Positions 42,463-54,110 of a stretch of DNA of 64,000 nucleotides are shown in pieces. The notes under the pieces are model-generated. The model saw only the letters and a list, made by a program, of their open reading frames with translations, was not told the DNA's origin and made no database searches. The stretch is from NCBI GenBank assembly GCA_023014485.1, contig JAJOZX010006165.1, positions 180,001 through 244,000 on the forward strand, in the 5' to 3' direction. The position numbers were made by a program, and so were the translations under genes. This DNA is from Bathynomus jamesi. Its lineage: Eukaryota; Arthropoda; Malacostraca; Isopoda; Cirolanidae. Within the stretch, counting starts at the first letter, position 1; the number at the start of each line of letters is the position of its first letter.

Positions 42463-43210
42463 CCCTAAACGATGTTTCCACTGCCAGACGTATGGCCATG
42501 TCAGTCACTTCTGCTGTCGCCTGCAGAAGGGCCTCCCTGCTCTGCGTGTAAATTGTGGGAAGCGTGGGCATGAGAGTGTGGACTGTGAGAGTCCAGCCTC
42601 GTGCTACCACTGCCGTGGGGAACATCCTGCGTCCTCCAGAGACTATGACCAGTACAAACTGGAGAGGTCCATTCTGACCATAAGGGCGAGGGACAGGGTA
42701 AGCTTTGCTGAAGCAAAGAGCATGGCACTTTCCCAGCATGTTCGATATGGGATATCGTATGCTTCGGTGATGGTACACCATGCTGTTAGTTGTTCCTCTG
42801 CTCCAAAGTCATCTCGTCCTCAGCCATCCAAACCGCCAAAAGCTCTATTAGCGCGATCTACGTCTCAGTGTTATCCCGACTTCTGGCACTCCCACTTCTT
42901 ATACCAAAACCATCTATGACGTCTGTTGCAACTTCTAGGGTGGTAGATCCTCCCACATGGAAGAGATTCCTTAGTGACGAGTCTCTCAAGGGGACTCCAC
43001 CATTCAAAGTTCAGCCTTCTAGACCCTCTGGCGGGTCTCTGAAGGCACCCCGGGTGTCGGCTCCCACCGTCACGCCTCTCCCGGTGGCACCGGGTGCTCT
43101 GCAGGATGCCTCTGGTGATCTGGCTCCTGCTGCCACTCCCAACAGCATCCCCACTGGTGGTTGGCTCTGTACGGGTGCCCTTGGGCCCCTACAGGCCCCC
43201 TAAATCTGGA
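42463..43210 (+). pseudogene. I-type LINE ORF1 (gag), zinc-knuckle part
   Basis: Three CCHC-type knuckles follow directly after the transposon. The first, CFHCQTYGHVSHFC, lies in one frame. The second (CGKRGHESVDC) and third (CYHCRGEHPAS) also read here, the third with a Tyr where the last Cys is expected. A Pro/Ser/Thr-rich tail follows in shifting frames to about 43205, where ORF2 is approached. CCHC knuckles of LINE gag proteins bind element RNA. Confidence 0.8.
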
Positions 43211-43379
43211 TCACCCAAACCCGTGGCTCCGACATTGACCTCTGAGTTGGGGAAGGACCCAGATACGACAAAACGCTCCTCCACTTCTAAGATACCACTT
43301 GTCTCTAAAGGCAAAAGGTAAGATCAATTCTGGAAAGGCCCTCTTCAAAGGTCTTTCCTGAAACGAACCCACCTAGAAT

Positions 43380-46300
43380 TTTCAAGATCCTTCAGTGGAA
43401 TTGTCATGGGTTACGGGCCAACTCGGAGGAGCTTCTGCTACTCCTAAACCAGGTGTCCCCAATTTGCGTGTGCCTACAGGAAACAATAGTGGGAAACAAG
43501 GGTTATCCTGCCCCTAAGCGGTACACCATTCTCCACTCGACTCCTGATCCAGCCGGTAGATATCATGGCTGCTCTGCCATCTTTCACCGCCGAGATGTCC
43601 CTTTCACCACCTTACCCATCAGATCTCCAGTACAGGTTCTTGCTGGGAGATGTTTGCTCACACGATGGTACACGGTGTGTTCCCTGTTCTTGCTTCTTAA
43701 CACCGCCGTGCAACGTGGTGATCTCGAGGGGCTATTACGCCAGCTCCCACGCCCCTACATTATCCTTGGCGATCTGAATTGCCGTCATCCTCTGTGGGGA
43801 GATGTCACCTTCAACCCCAGGGGTGACCTCCTCGCCTGTATTTTCGATGATTGGGATCTTTATATTTTAAACACTGGTAACCCTACGCACTTTCATATTC
43901 AGACAAGAACCTACACTGCAAAAGACCCATCAATATGCACCCCCAGATATTGCTTTTAATTTTAATTGGGAGGTGGCTGCCGACCTTCATGGCAGTGACC
44001 ACTTCCCAGTCATTCTAAGCGCTGCTGGAAGTCCACCATTTTCCCGAATCCCAAAGTGGTACCTGAACAGGGCTGACTGGTGCCGGTTTTCGGAATTGGG
44101 CACCTTACCCCTGCGGGTGGACGACTTTCCTATGGTTGATGAGGCCATGAAGTATTTTACTGATAGCCTCATCACGGCCGCTCTCCAGAGTATACCGAGC
44201 ACATCTGGAATATTTTCGCGACGCCCTGTTCCCTGGTGGAATCAGGAGTGTGCTGTGGCATGTGGAACGTACAGGCGAGCTGCTACGCGCTATTGTGCCC
44301 ACAGACACAATGACTTTTTAAAAGTAGAGTTTCATAGGGAATGGTATTCCTGTGGCTGAGACTGACGCGGTAGCTGGCGCATTTGCGGAGACCTTTGCTG
44401 GGATATCCAGGAGAGATCCACAGTCTCCCGATGCTGCACAGCGCCGGCGTCAGGAATCGATTTTAATTAATTTTATTTCTCGTGGGGTGGGGGAGGAGTT
44501 ATAACGTTTTTAGTAACCGAGAGATGCGAAAGCTCTGAGAGAGTGCAGTGACACCTCTCCACGACACTACGACATCCTCTACGCCATATTACGCCACCTT
44601 CCTGACGGGACGATGGCGTTCATGCTTTACCTTTTCAATAAAATTTGGCAGAAAGGGGTCTTCCCGGACAGTTAGCGGTTAGCAATAGTGATCCCTATCT
44701 CAAAGCCAGGTAAGGCTCACTCCCTTCCGACCAGCTTCCGCCCCATTGCCCTCACGTCGTGCTTCTGTAAGGTTATGGAAAAAATGGTATATGTCCGGCT
44801 AATGTACCACCTTGAAAGAAAAGATCTCCTGTCCCCGACTCAGCCTGGTTTCCGCAGAATGCGTTCCACTACTGACGCATTACCTTTGCTTGAGTCCTCA
44901 GCTTGTGAAGCCTTTGCTTCCAAATAACGCCTTTTATGAGTCTATTTTGACCTGGAAAAGGCCTATGACACAACCTGGAAATACCATATTCTCCAGCAGC
45001 TGCACACATTTGGCCTACGCGGCCACCTGCCTAAGTTTGTGCAGGAGTTCCTCCGTAACCGTAGGTTCCAGGTCAAAGTGGGAACCTCTCTTTCTGCCGC
45101 TGCCATATAGGAAGAGAGTGTCCTTCATGGCAGCGTATTGAGTGTCACCGTCTTTGCTCTAGCAATAAATAACATTGTATCCTCCTTGCCTATAGGTGTC
45201 CCCAACTCCATATTTGTGGACGACCTGGCTATCTGGTTTGTCACTTCACGAATGTCGGTGGCAAAGCGGCGAATACAGCTAGCCATTGACCCCATCTCAC
45301 TCTGGGCGAACAAGCACGGTTTTGGGTTTTCCCAGTCTAAGACCGATGCTATGCACTTTTGTCGCATTCGTGGTGTACACCCGGACCCTGACCTCTCTTT
45401 GTATGGTCGCAGAATTTCTTGTGCTGAGGAAGCGGGCTTCCTTGGGTTAATTTTTGACCGAAGGTTTACCTGGGCTCCCCACCTCCGGTCTCTCAAGGCT
45501 TCCTGCATGAGATCCTTAAATCTCCTAAAGGTCCTGGCGCACACCACCTGGGTGCTGAGAGGGCGACTCTTTTACAGCGATATACTACCTTAGTTTTAGC
45601 AAAATTGGAGTACGGGGCTGAGGTGTACACCTCGGCGATCCCGGCCCGACTTCGAATTGTAGATGCTGTGCATCATGCTGGCGTTCGTCTGGCCACGGGT
45701 GCTTTTCGCTCCTCTCCCATCCGTATCCTCCTTGTAGATGTTAGGCAGCTGCCCCTGGATCTTCGACGCCGGTCTCTGATTGTCAGATGTTTTTATCGAG
45801 TGTAGCGACTGCCTGATACGCCAACTTATTTTAATATTTATAATGAACGATTTAATGTCTTTTATGAAGCCCACCCCAAGTCTCCCTGACCCTTTGGTTT
45901 CAGATATTTTAGAGTGGCTGATTTTAATTGGGCGTCGTGGCCGTGTGGTCAATTTCTGCTGGGTCCCTGCACACGTTCATGGCGGACGAGGTGGTGAAGG
46001 CGGCCGCGTCTCGCCCTGCACCTGTCCGCTATTCCCTCCCATATCGTGATCTGTTCCCGGGAGTGCGTGTATCTGCCCTAGACTCCTGGTAGAGGAGGTG
46101 GGAGAATAAGATGCGGGAGATCAATAAGATCCCGCATCTTATTGATCCCCAATAAGATGCGAGAGATCAGAAATCTCGTCGGGTCATGGACGCATCCCAG
46201 GATGCGTCTCCGCATCGGCCACTCACGCCTGACTCACGGTTACCTGATGGCTGGGGAAGCAAGGCCGGAGTGTGAGTGTGGCGCTCCCCTCAGCATCCGG

Positions 46301-46435
46301 CACTTGCTCCTCGAGTATCCTACTCTCGGCGCCCTCAGGAGGAAGCATCTTTTTCATTGCAGGGGGGAGGGAGGTGATTACTTCCTCCCCCAGATGCTTG
46401 GACCTGATGTGGAGTTGGATTTTTTATTTTATTAA
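43380..46435 (+). pseudogene. I-type LINE ORF2: endonuclease, RT, RNase H, broken
   Basis: Endonuclease: ILQWNCHGLRANSEE-like start near 43383, QET (about 43480), GDLN (about 43768) and GSDHF (about 43992), with frame breaks near 43950 and 44340 and a deletion after it. RT: SFRPIALTSCFCKVMEKM (from about 44720), LEKAYDTTW in another frame (about 44955), and the catalytic core IFVDDLAIW at 45211-45236. FVDD replaces the commoner YADD. RNase H: FCWVPAHV at 45954-45977, the last conserved block of LINE RNase H. The C-terminal region (46142-46435) has RLRIGHSRLTHGYLM and a CECG...H cluster. RNase H supports I-like rather than CR1 or Jockey placement. Confidence 0.82.
46106..46160 (+). repeat. inverted repeat within LINE ORF2
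   Basis: AATAAGATGCGGGA (46106-46119) is followed by its perfect inverse TCCCGCATCTTATT (46130-46143) and then a third, direct partial copy AATAAGATGCGAGA (about 46151-46164). It looks like a template-switch scar that duplicated and inverted a short coding segment. Confidence 0.8.
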
Positions 46436-46689
46436 GGAAGCTGGCATCAAATTTTTTATTAATTTTAGCTGATGTTTTTCTCCTTTTTTTTTTTGGTTCT
46501 TTTTATTTTTTATTGTTTTTATAATTTCATTGTTTTATTTATTTACTTTTCATTGTGACGTTCGGCGTCAAATGACCCAGCTTATGACGTCATGGTTAAT
46601 TTTAACAATAAAGAAACATTCCTTTAGTATACTGTATATTTGTTTTGTAAACTTAGAGAAAACCACGAAAAGTAAGTTAGAGCGCTAAA

Positions 46690-47175
46690 GGAATTAGTAA
46701 AAAAACTTGAAGCTCGGGTCGTGGCACTGGAAATCCAACTCAGGGACAAGACCAGAGTGAAAACGCATCATCAGATATAAACTCTAAGGTTAAACATTTA
46801 GAACAAAGCGTGGCCCACTTGGAAAATAGAGAGTATTTCGGAAAGTTGGACGAAGGAACAAGTATTCCAAGTGGCTGAAAATAAAAGACCCTCGAAACCA
46901 AAATACAGGGATTCAGAAGCCATTACCATAAAAAATGGGTTTCATTTACTTTCTGACAAAGAGGAGGAATCCTTTTTAATTGTGAATTCTCTGGTCAAGA
47001 ATCAAGGGGGACTTTTTCGGAGCTAGACGCGTGACCAAGAGAAAACTCCAATGTTTTCCAGGTGCCACGAGTCAAATAATAAATATGGAATTAGTCAATT
47101 TATTATTAAGAATAAAAGTTTCCCCATCACTGTACATGTTAGTGGAAATGACGTTTTCAGGGTATAAAAAAAAAC
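46690..47175 (+). pseudogene. LINE ORF1 remnant with coiled coil and SGNH esterase part
   Basis: A leucine/charged heptad region (LVKKLEARVVALEIQLRD, and VKHLEQSVAHLENRE-like in another frame) is followed by NGFHLLSDKEEESFLIVNSL, then PGAT and VHVSGNDVF in another frame. The last two match the block of the SGNH-type esterase found in CR1-group ORF1. Frames are broken many times. The protein would resume at 48004, so about 0.8 kb of other sequence (47190-48000) interrupts it. Confidence 0.6.
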
Positions 47176-47189
47176 AGGAGGTATAAAAA

Positions 47190-48000
47190 ACTATATAGGG
47201 TTATGGATGATTGCCATCACCCTCATCCGTTGGAAATTTCTAGCAGACATTAGTGGAGAGTTTGACAAAAACCCGACGTCTTTTCGTTAAAAAGTTGTAT
47301 TTGAGGAAGGCTTCAAAAGACCTTGTTAAGTAGTGTTTTTGGTTAATGTTTAATTTATATGCCTGCGGTATTTAGCGCTACCTAATGGTAAAGAAAATTA
47401 CCATACCTTATTATTTCGTTGGGCCTCGCTTTTGTTTGTAAGGCCGCGCGGCTCTCTTTCGATGTAGGCGATGGGGTTACGCAACGAGTTTATTTGGTTT
47501 AATTAATATAGGCATTCACTATACTTAAATACCTGAAGGAATGGGCCTAACCTTTTGTGTTATTAGTTTATATTATTAGGTATTCACTCAGAACTTATAG
47601 GAAGATTAAGCACTACTCGCTTGCCTAAAGCATCGCTTGAAACTAGACAGCCCTGAGGTGAAGTCTTTGTCTTAAAAATTCACTGACTTTACAAAGTCCC
47701 AAGACGTCTAATTTTTGTGTTTTCATTATTTCTTCTCTCGAAGTAATTTTCATGCGTCAGCGATGGAAAATTTTGATACGAAATAATACGTTTTTCTTAT
47801 TATGTGGACCCAATGCCTATATATTGGATTCTATTGTATGGCAATTATTTCCATTCCCAATAGGCTATGTCGCCAATCCCAAGGCAATTTTGTAGTTATT
47901 TAATTCAATAAATTAATAATTTGCATTTAATTAAGAACTAAAGGTATCATATACGATACCATGTTGTAGGCGTGTATAATTTTTCCATAGGAGGGCAGAC
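47190..48000. other. probable insertion inside a LINE ORF1; no gene recognised
   Basis: AT-rich sequence with no frame of note separates two parts of the ORF1 remnant. No terminal repeats were identified, so the nature of the insertion is open. Confidence 0.35.
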
Positions 48001-48003
48001 AGA

Positions 48004-48136
48004 CCATTGTAAAAGAGTTCAAGATCCTAACTGGCAGGGTTGGAGAAAAGACAGATATGGAAATGGTTGTAGGGATTCTCCCAAGAATGCGTGCTAGTGA
48101 CTGTATCTTAAGTAAAGCAATAAGCATAAATAATAT
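48004..48136 (+). pseudogene. LINE ORF1 esterase remnant, continuation
   Basis: Plus-strand codons read KILTGRVGEKTDMEMVVGIL followed by PRMRASDCILSKAIS, matching the segment after the GND block in CR1-type ORF1 esterases. The minus-strand frame over the same bases is a shadow. Confidence 0.55.
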
Positions 48137-48194
48137 TTAAATGCGTGTGTGAGGAAAAAGGACTAAAGTTTGTTTATTTTTGGCCTACATTTCA

Positions 48195-48280
48195 TTGCTT
48201 CTTATTTATTTACGTTTGACTACGACGTTCACTTACGTCAAATGACCAAGATGTCGCGACGCCAGGGTTAATTTTATGGG
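48195..48280 (+). repeat. second 3' end of the I-type LINE family
   Basis: TTATTTATTTACGTTTGACT and ACGTCAAATGACC, then GGTTAATTTTA, match the 3' region of the I-type LINE at 46530-46605. It is a solo truncated tail. Confidence 0.6.
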
Positions 48281-48289
48281 CACAAGGCT

Positions 48290-50033
48290 ATTTACTGGCT
48301 CATACACCTACAGCAACAGACAGGTGTATACATAAAGCATGCCCGCAACAGGGGAGAAGTACCTATTAAGGTAAAAGGTCGGGTCGTGTTTTATGGGTTG
48401 ATGGTCTAAGCGAAGACCGTACCACCGGTGAGAAGACAGTGTACTCCTTTAACGGTTGCTGGTGTTATGGATGCCCACGTCCTGAGTGTGGAGTCGTAGG
48501 AGATATCCATGGTAGATCTCCCGCCGATAGTCTTCCATGGACCAGCACCCGCGATCAGCTTATAGGCTCCCAGTTCACTCAAAAGATCTTGTGGGAGCAT
48601 GAGTATGATGCACGGATGGAAACAGACGGCCAGTACCGTGAAGAAATAAGGGCCATCAAGCGTTCAATGGTGTTGGATCGTCTCAAATGCGGCGATAGCT
48701 TGTTCGGAAGGAGTACAAACCCATTCAAGCTATACTTTCCACTTACGGAGTACGTGAAACTCCATTACTACGACTTCTGTTCTTTATATCCCTACGTGAT
48801 GAAGAACAATCCGTACCCTGTAGGTGCACCTGAAAAAATGGTGGGCCCCACCATGCCAACCATCGAGGAGTTCTCAGCTAAGTTGAGTGAGCGCTACTTC
48901 GGACTCTCTTTCGTAGACGTGCTCCCCCCTCGCGATTTATGGATGCCGATCTTACCCGTCGTTTTGATCACAAGCTTATGTTTCCCCTGTGCGTGAAGTG
49001 CGCAGAGGAGAACAACGGTGATTGTAATCATACAACCAACCAGCGTAAGATCAGAGGTATATATACAAGCCCTAAGCTGGACCTAGCCGTTCGCCTTGGA
49101 TACAGAATATTGAAGATACATGAGGTGTGGAGGTTTCAGAAGCTACCCAACCCTTTCACGTCATATATAAACGCTTTTTTGAAGAATAAGGTAGAAGCAT
49201 GGGGGTATCCGCTAGGAGTTGATACAGAAAATGAAAAGACGGCTTATATTTAGCGTTACCGTGCCCGTGAAGGTATACAGCTTGACCGTTCTCAAATTGT
49301 TAAGAATCCTGGCAAGCGCTTTACTGCAAAGTTGTGTCTAAATAGTCTTTGGGGAAAATTTGCACAGAATACTGGCAAAGGGAACGTTTATTTGGCACAA
49401 AGTTATAGTGAAGTCTGGGATTATGCCAGAGATTATATCTGGGATTATGTAGGTAATACTTACATAATAAAGTACATTACCGAACTGGCCACAGATACCT
49501 CACGGTTTACAAACATACCTGTAGCCAATCACAACGGCCTACGCCCGCATCTATCTTTGGGGACTACTGCACTCTCTTGGGGGGAGAGTGTTGTACGCCG
49601 ACACAGATAGCGTAATATTCACAGAGAGGGAGGGTGAATACATGCCTCCTCTTGGGGAATTCCTTGGAGAGTTAACTGACGAGATCAAGGATGAGTATGG
49701 TGATGGTGCATACGCTGACTCGTTTGTATCAACAGTGCCAAAAACTTATGGGGTACGGTTGAGGGTGGGGAGGATATAAAATATATCATGAAAGCTAAGG
49801 GTATCACGCTTAACCATGCGAACTGACGAGTCGTTAACTTTGACTCGTTGAAGGATCTAATGTGCTTGGAAGATGAGGGCAACCATCCACCCCAACTGAC
49901 TGTGGGGACCCACAATTTTCGGGCTCAGAAACTGGGATGTGTGAAGGAAATTAGGGGTACGAAGGTATGCCGTAACACCTATAGCAAACGTTACCAGGTG
50001 CCTGGTACCCATGATATCTTAATCCTTGATTGT

Positions 50034-50036
<3 letters not shown>
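48290..50036 (+). pseudogene. Polinton-type protein-primed DNA polymerase B, catalytic half, broken
   Basis: Plus strand. Before the finger region are KHARNRGEVPIK and the FNGCWCYGCPR block usual in Polinton PolB. The palm has motif A DFCSLYP (48771-48791), motif B LNSLWGKFAQN (49338-49370) and motif C YADTDS (49594-49611). A C-terminal NTYSKRYQVPGTHD segment lies before the TGA at 50034-50036. Breaks are frame changes near 48410, 48940, 49580 and 49780-49850, and a TAG at 49251-49253. The exonuclease is missing. Together with the N-terminal part at 3723-4760 it covers both ends of a polymerase, but opposite strand and distance imply separate insertions. Confidence 0.85.

Positions 50037-50100
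<64 letters not shown>
50037..50100. repeat. (TA)n microsatellite
   Basis: TA tract starting right after the polymerase stop codon. Confidence 0.95.
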
Positions 50101-50103
<3 letters not shown>

Positions 50104-50324
50104 TGTTAACGATATATTTATTTATTACGTATGTTTGTTTCAGTTAGGGTTTCATTTTCTCCTTTGTGTGCGTGTGTATGTACAATCCTAAGCTCCGCCC
50201 ACTGTGAACTCAGTCATGTGACTCCGGTACTTCCTGGGCATATCTCTACCGCGGCGTGGTCAGTTGACCTCTGCAAGCCCTAGAGCTCAGACGTGTATTT
50301 TCTCACGTAGACGAAAAAATAGTG

Positions 50325-50711
50325 ATGGCTACTTTTGATATTGCGTGTTCGACGTTTATGAAGTGGTATTCGGTAAAGTCGAAAGATGTGGTGAATACTG
50401 AAAGACGACCTACCCCGCCTCCTTTGAGACTTTTAAGGCTACATTGAATCGCGCGAAGGAGCAATATGTTCAAATACTCTATGGATATTCTAGCGAGAGT
50501 GAAAGAAACAACGCATGAAGAAGAGAAGCAACGGATATGGGTAATGAGTCTTGTTGATGAGTGGTGTGACAGGCGGTATTATGTCATGCTGCATCATACC
50601 GAGTACGCATACCCTACGGCTGAGAATGTAAACCTTGTCATCATGGAAAAGTTAAAGTACTTTTATCACTACATTCATATATATCATGACGAGGCCTATG
50701 TGAGTTTTTAA
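50325..50711 (+). pseudogene. unrecognised decayed gene, part 1
   Basis: The frame from ATG 50325 (MATFDIACSTFMKWYSVKS) stops near 50450 after a shift. A second frame (50466-50711) reads MFKYSMDILARVKETTHEEE, IWVMSLVDEWCDRRYYVMLH and MEKLKYFYHYIHIYHDEAYV. Codons are not AT-rich like the surroundings and resemble the Polinton genes in base use. It has no domain that I can name, no zinc finger and no membrane segment. Neighbours are the Polinton polymerase upstream and the related-looking frames downstream. It could be a Polinton accessory gene or part of another large DNA virus insertion. Confidence 0.4.
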
Positions 50712-50979
50712 TAGAGTTTAGGGACGAGTATCGATTGTTAAGCAAAAAGGATAAATACGGTCACATGTTTCTCTCAAATAGTGCACCGGATTGTTAATGT
50801 GTGGAGAACGTCTAGTGCGCATAAAACATTAAAACTGAAAATACCCCATGTGTCGGAAAATTGCCGGTATGATGGGTAAAAGTACTCGCGTGATTCATGC
50901 TAGAACAAATCCGTACACGATTCAACAGCTTATGGTGTGACTCGCTCCCCCGTCGATCCGACCCGCCCACCCATGGCTA

Positions 50980-51955
50980 ATAGTCATCTCAGAGCTTGAA
51001 CAGACTGGACGTGCACTCCTCGAATACGATGGAACTTCCTTTGAGAAGTATTCTCAATACCTCTTACGATGTGTCCGTGACGAAGTCATTGCGCGCGTGT
51101 TCAGACGTGAAACCGATGCCATTAACTATGTACTTGAAACGACTTGTAGACAAGCAAACTCTGGTAAACGTAATGTTATTTATTTAAGTGTTAAGGAGAT
51201 GAAGAGAGTCTTTGTGACAGTTGAGAAGTGGGATGAGGACCGTTATAAAATACCTGCAGGTGTAAGTACAAGAAGAGAACAGATTAGTGATGCCCCCTCA
51301 TATGCCATTTTTGTACGTTGTGTATAAATAACGATCAGGCATGCATTGATATACGACTGATGTGGAAGAATGAATCTGATAATAACGTTCTTGTCCCTAC
51401 GCGGAACCCATTCATCCTCGACAGAATGTTTGAAATCGTCGGATTCCGCAAGGTGAAGCCTATATTAGACACGCGTCTTATGTGTATGATTTATTTTGAC
51501 ACGGTTCTTGAATACGCATACACCGCTCTGCTCCACGTGTTTACCGAATCTAGGAATAAACAAGGCGAGAATGGTCTAGAGCTGGATGCTTATTTAAAAG
51601 GTTTAGACTCTTCGAAATATCATGAGCTTTGGTACAAAGGACTTGAGCGGTACAGGGCAGAGTTCACTTACACCGTTCACCCTGAAGAATTGTTCCTCCA
51701 GATAATGAGCAGCTGTCGTTTCGACTTACGACTTAGAAGGTTATTTCAATTGTCGCTATGCACTGTGAAGAGGAGGTCACGATTGGAAAGCTCGGATCGG
51801 TAAGACGAAACCCTCGATTGGAAAAGAGTGTTTATAAACTTTTATTTAATAATGATGTGGTGCCTAATGATACCTTCTTTGTGCGTGCTTTTGAATGTAT
51901 TCTAGCCGTGTTTAAAGATAACTTGCCAACCGAAAGTAAAGTGAGCAAAAAATAG
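50980..51955 (+). pseudogene. unrecognised decayed gene, part 2
   Basis: Three overlapping frames (about 50980-51327, 51318-51803, 51758-51955) follow each other with small shifts and look like one protein of about 320 residues. The segments include YLLRCVRDEVIARVFRRETD, RDAPSYAIFV-like, a LMWKNESDNNVLVPTRNPFI block, LEYAYTALLHVFTESRNKQG, a YHELWYKGLERYRAEF block and a basic SVRRNPRLEKSVYKLLFNN block ending VSKK. It is mostly helical by composition. No known family came to mind. It has the same base-use contrast with its surroundings as part 1, so both could derive from one insertion. Confidence 0.4.
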
Positions 51956-52138
51956 TATTGAACGATGTGAAGGCCATTTACATCGAGTATAGGCACCCGC
52001 ACACCTTGAGCTGTGAAATAATGTTAAATCGTATTTCTTGCTTAGTTTACGTGCGAGTTTAGTGTTTTAGTTAAGCGCAGTAGAACACAAATTATTTTGA
52101 TGTATATTTATTTTCATTATATTTATTTATTTAATATA

Positions 52139-52179
<41 letters not shown>

Positions 52180-52246
52180 TTTTTTCCTGTACTAATATAT
52201 TGATGATCATACTCCAGCGTTTTGTATTATTTTTTATTTTATTTTT

Positions 52247-52282
<36 letters not shown>

Positions 52283-52560
52283 GATCGTTCGTATTTCTTA
52301 CATTATTATCAATATTTATTATATATATTCCTCGTTTGTATAGGATTGTGTATTTATTTTCTATATATTTCGTGAAATTGAATCCAATAATTCTTCTAAA
52401 TAAACAGAAATGTATAATGGAGTTTCATTTAATTATTTTGGCTGTATATATAAACGATATTATTATTTAATTATATGTATACCAAATAGCTGGTTACGCA
52501 ATCTAAACCGACTGACGGATTTGTAATTAAACTGTAAAGAATATCTGAATTGCGCAATCT
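51956..52560. other. intergenic with microsatellites
   Basis: (GT)n at 52139-52175 and (TA)n at 52250-52280; otherwise AT-rich without a gene. Confidence 0.5.
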
Positions 52561-52599
52561 TGCAGCTGAAAAGTTAATTAATATATACACATACACCTG

Positions 52600-53160
52600 C
52601 CTTCTATGTCTTCTATGTCAACTGGCGGATTAAGCCAACTGGCGGATTAAGCCAGTTGGTGGATTTCTAAGCCAGCTGTCAAGAATATATGCTTTAATTA
52701 AATAAATAGCCCAACCTGGCAAATCAACCCTAATAATGTACACCTGACCAAACCATTTTCGCCTTCAAAGCCAGATTAAGCCTTCAACGCCAACTGGCGG
52801 ATTTCGTACTCTAAGTCAAGTGTTGCTACCATGATCTCTCATTGAGCTTCTGCCTCTCGCAGAAGCTGGATGCTCTCTTCCTCTCTCTCCTTCTCTCTCT
52901 CTTAGGTTAGGTATGCCCCTTTGGGAGGTGTGGCTGTCCTCTCTTCTCCCCCAAAGAGATTAGGTGGACTCCCCAGGTTGCTAGGGAAGTTCCCCTCCCC
53001 TTCATTGCAGCTTGGGGGATACCCCTCCCCCTTTGCAGCATTGACTTGTCGCAAGACCCCTCCCCCTTGTTGCATAACCTCCTGCATTCTCCCCCTACCT
53101 CTTGCAACATTGATCAACATTTGCAATTGCATTGCACTCTAACCTTTTTCGCCCACACTA
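52600..53160 (+). repeat. CAACTGGCGGATTAAG repeats and GC-rich module, copy 2
   Basis: GCCAACTGGCGGATTAAGCC is tandem near 52620-52660. It is followed by (CT)n and AGGTTAGGTATGCCCCTTTG, then CCCCTTCATTGCAGCTTGGG and CCCCTTGTTGCATAACC, paralleling 22676-22960. It is followed by a LINE fragment, as in copy 1. Confidence 0.65.
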
Positions 53161-53164
53161 CTAG

Positions 53165-54018
53165 TGAATATGTCAATGTTACCTGGAGCTCATATAGGGA
53201 TCTATTTAGATTTTAGTATATTACAGAACACTTTTATACCCACTAAAAGAGTTTCCTTGTCAACAAAGTCGCCGAAATGGTTTAACGAAATTAGCATTGC
53301 TATTACGGAAAGAAATAGAGCCTACAAAGTGACTATATAAACTTGCGTCGGAGGATTAACTCCTTAATTAGATCAGCCAAACATGATGATGAAGATAGAG
53401 TTGCCTCACTCTGTAAAGTTAACCCTAAAGAGTTTTCTGCCCATGTTAATAGCAGAAAGCCCATTAAAAGTTCTGTCGGTCCCCTAAAAGATACAGATGG
53501 CGTACTGAAATTCAGTGATATAGATACAGCTAATACGTTAAAAAAGTTCTTCGTTACAGTCTTCACGGAGGAAGACTCAAATGAAGTGCCAAACCCTCGG
53601 ATTACGTATGACTGTGACCATCCCGTAGAGACCATAAGTTTTACGAGATGAAGTACAGCAAATAATTGACAAGATGAATAAATACAAATCACCTGGTCCC
53701 GACTATTTCTTCCAAGGGTATTAGAAGAGGTTAGCCATAATGTTGTTGGCAACTTAGTAACCATATTCAAACAATCAATCAAGTTAGGGAAAGTTCCAAC
53801 CGATTGGAAATTAGCTAATGTAACCCCAATCTGTAAAAAGGGTGATGGAGAAAATCCTTTTAGTTACCGCCTGATCAGTTGAATGTCAGTTGTCGGAAAA
53901 CTGTTGGAATAGCCTTGAATCTAACAATCTAATTTTTTATTCTCAACATGGATTTAGGTGACATAGATCTTGTCTGACAAACCTGTTAGAATTTTTCCAT
54001 AATATGCATTCTCTATAC
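53165..54018 (+). pseudogene. LINE ORF2 internal fragment (CR1/Jockey type)
   Basis: Starts in the linker region (KSPKWFNEISIAITERNRAY), then RINSLIRSAKHDDEDRVASL and NSRKPIKSSVGPLKDTDGVL with FFVTVFTEED (53343-53651), then MNKYKSPGPD (about 53672-53701) and DWKLANVTPICKKGDGE. It ends at SQHGFR and LTNLLEF-like codons near 54000, where a hAT end begins. No catalytic DD is reached. Frames are broken at 53340, 53651, near 53700 and 53880. The lesion at 54018 is an abrupt truncation. Confidence 0.75.
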
Positions 54019-54110
54019 CAGTGGTTCTGAACAGGGGTTACACGTGAATCCTCATCAGGGGATACACGAGATAGGATAGGGTAAAGTGACCTAATTAAGC
54101 ACAGTTCCTA
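54019..54110 (+). mobile_element. hAT-like terminal sequence, one end
   Basis: CAGTGGTTCTGAACAGGGGT, then TACACGTGAATCC and GGGGATACACGAG, is the kind of 5' terminus seen in hAT elements of the Charlie/Buster type. No matching right end was found, so its extent is unknown. Confidence 0.4.

Larger units (their letters stand above)
39180..46620 (+). mobile_element. I-type LINE with gag, endonuclease, RT and RNase H, interrupted
   Basis: ORF1 (gag with three zinc knuckles) and ORF2 (endonuclease, RT, RNase H) are in normal order on the plus strand, with a DNA transposon inserted in ORF1 at 40045-42454. The 3' region has TGACGTTCGGCGTCAAATGA and ends near AACAATAAAGAAAC. A related 3' end occurs again at about 48195-48280. 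The 5' boundary is approximate. All frames are broken. Confidence 0.83.

Noticed and set aside
45125..45547. Minus-strand 140-aa frame
   Set aside because: Antisense to the RT of the I-type LINE, which carries the catalytic motif on the plus strand.
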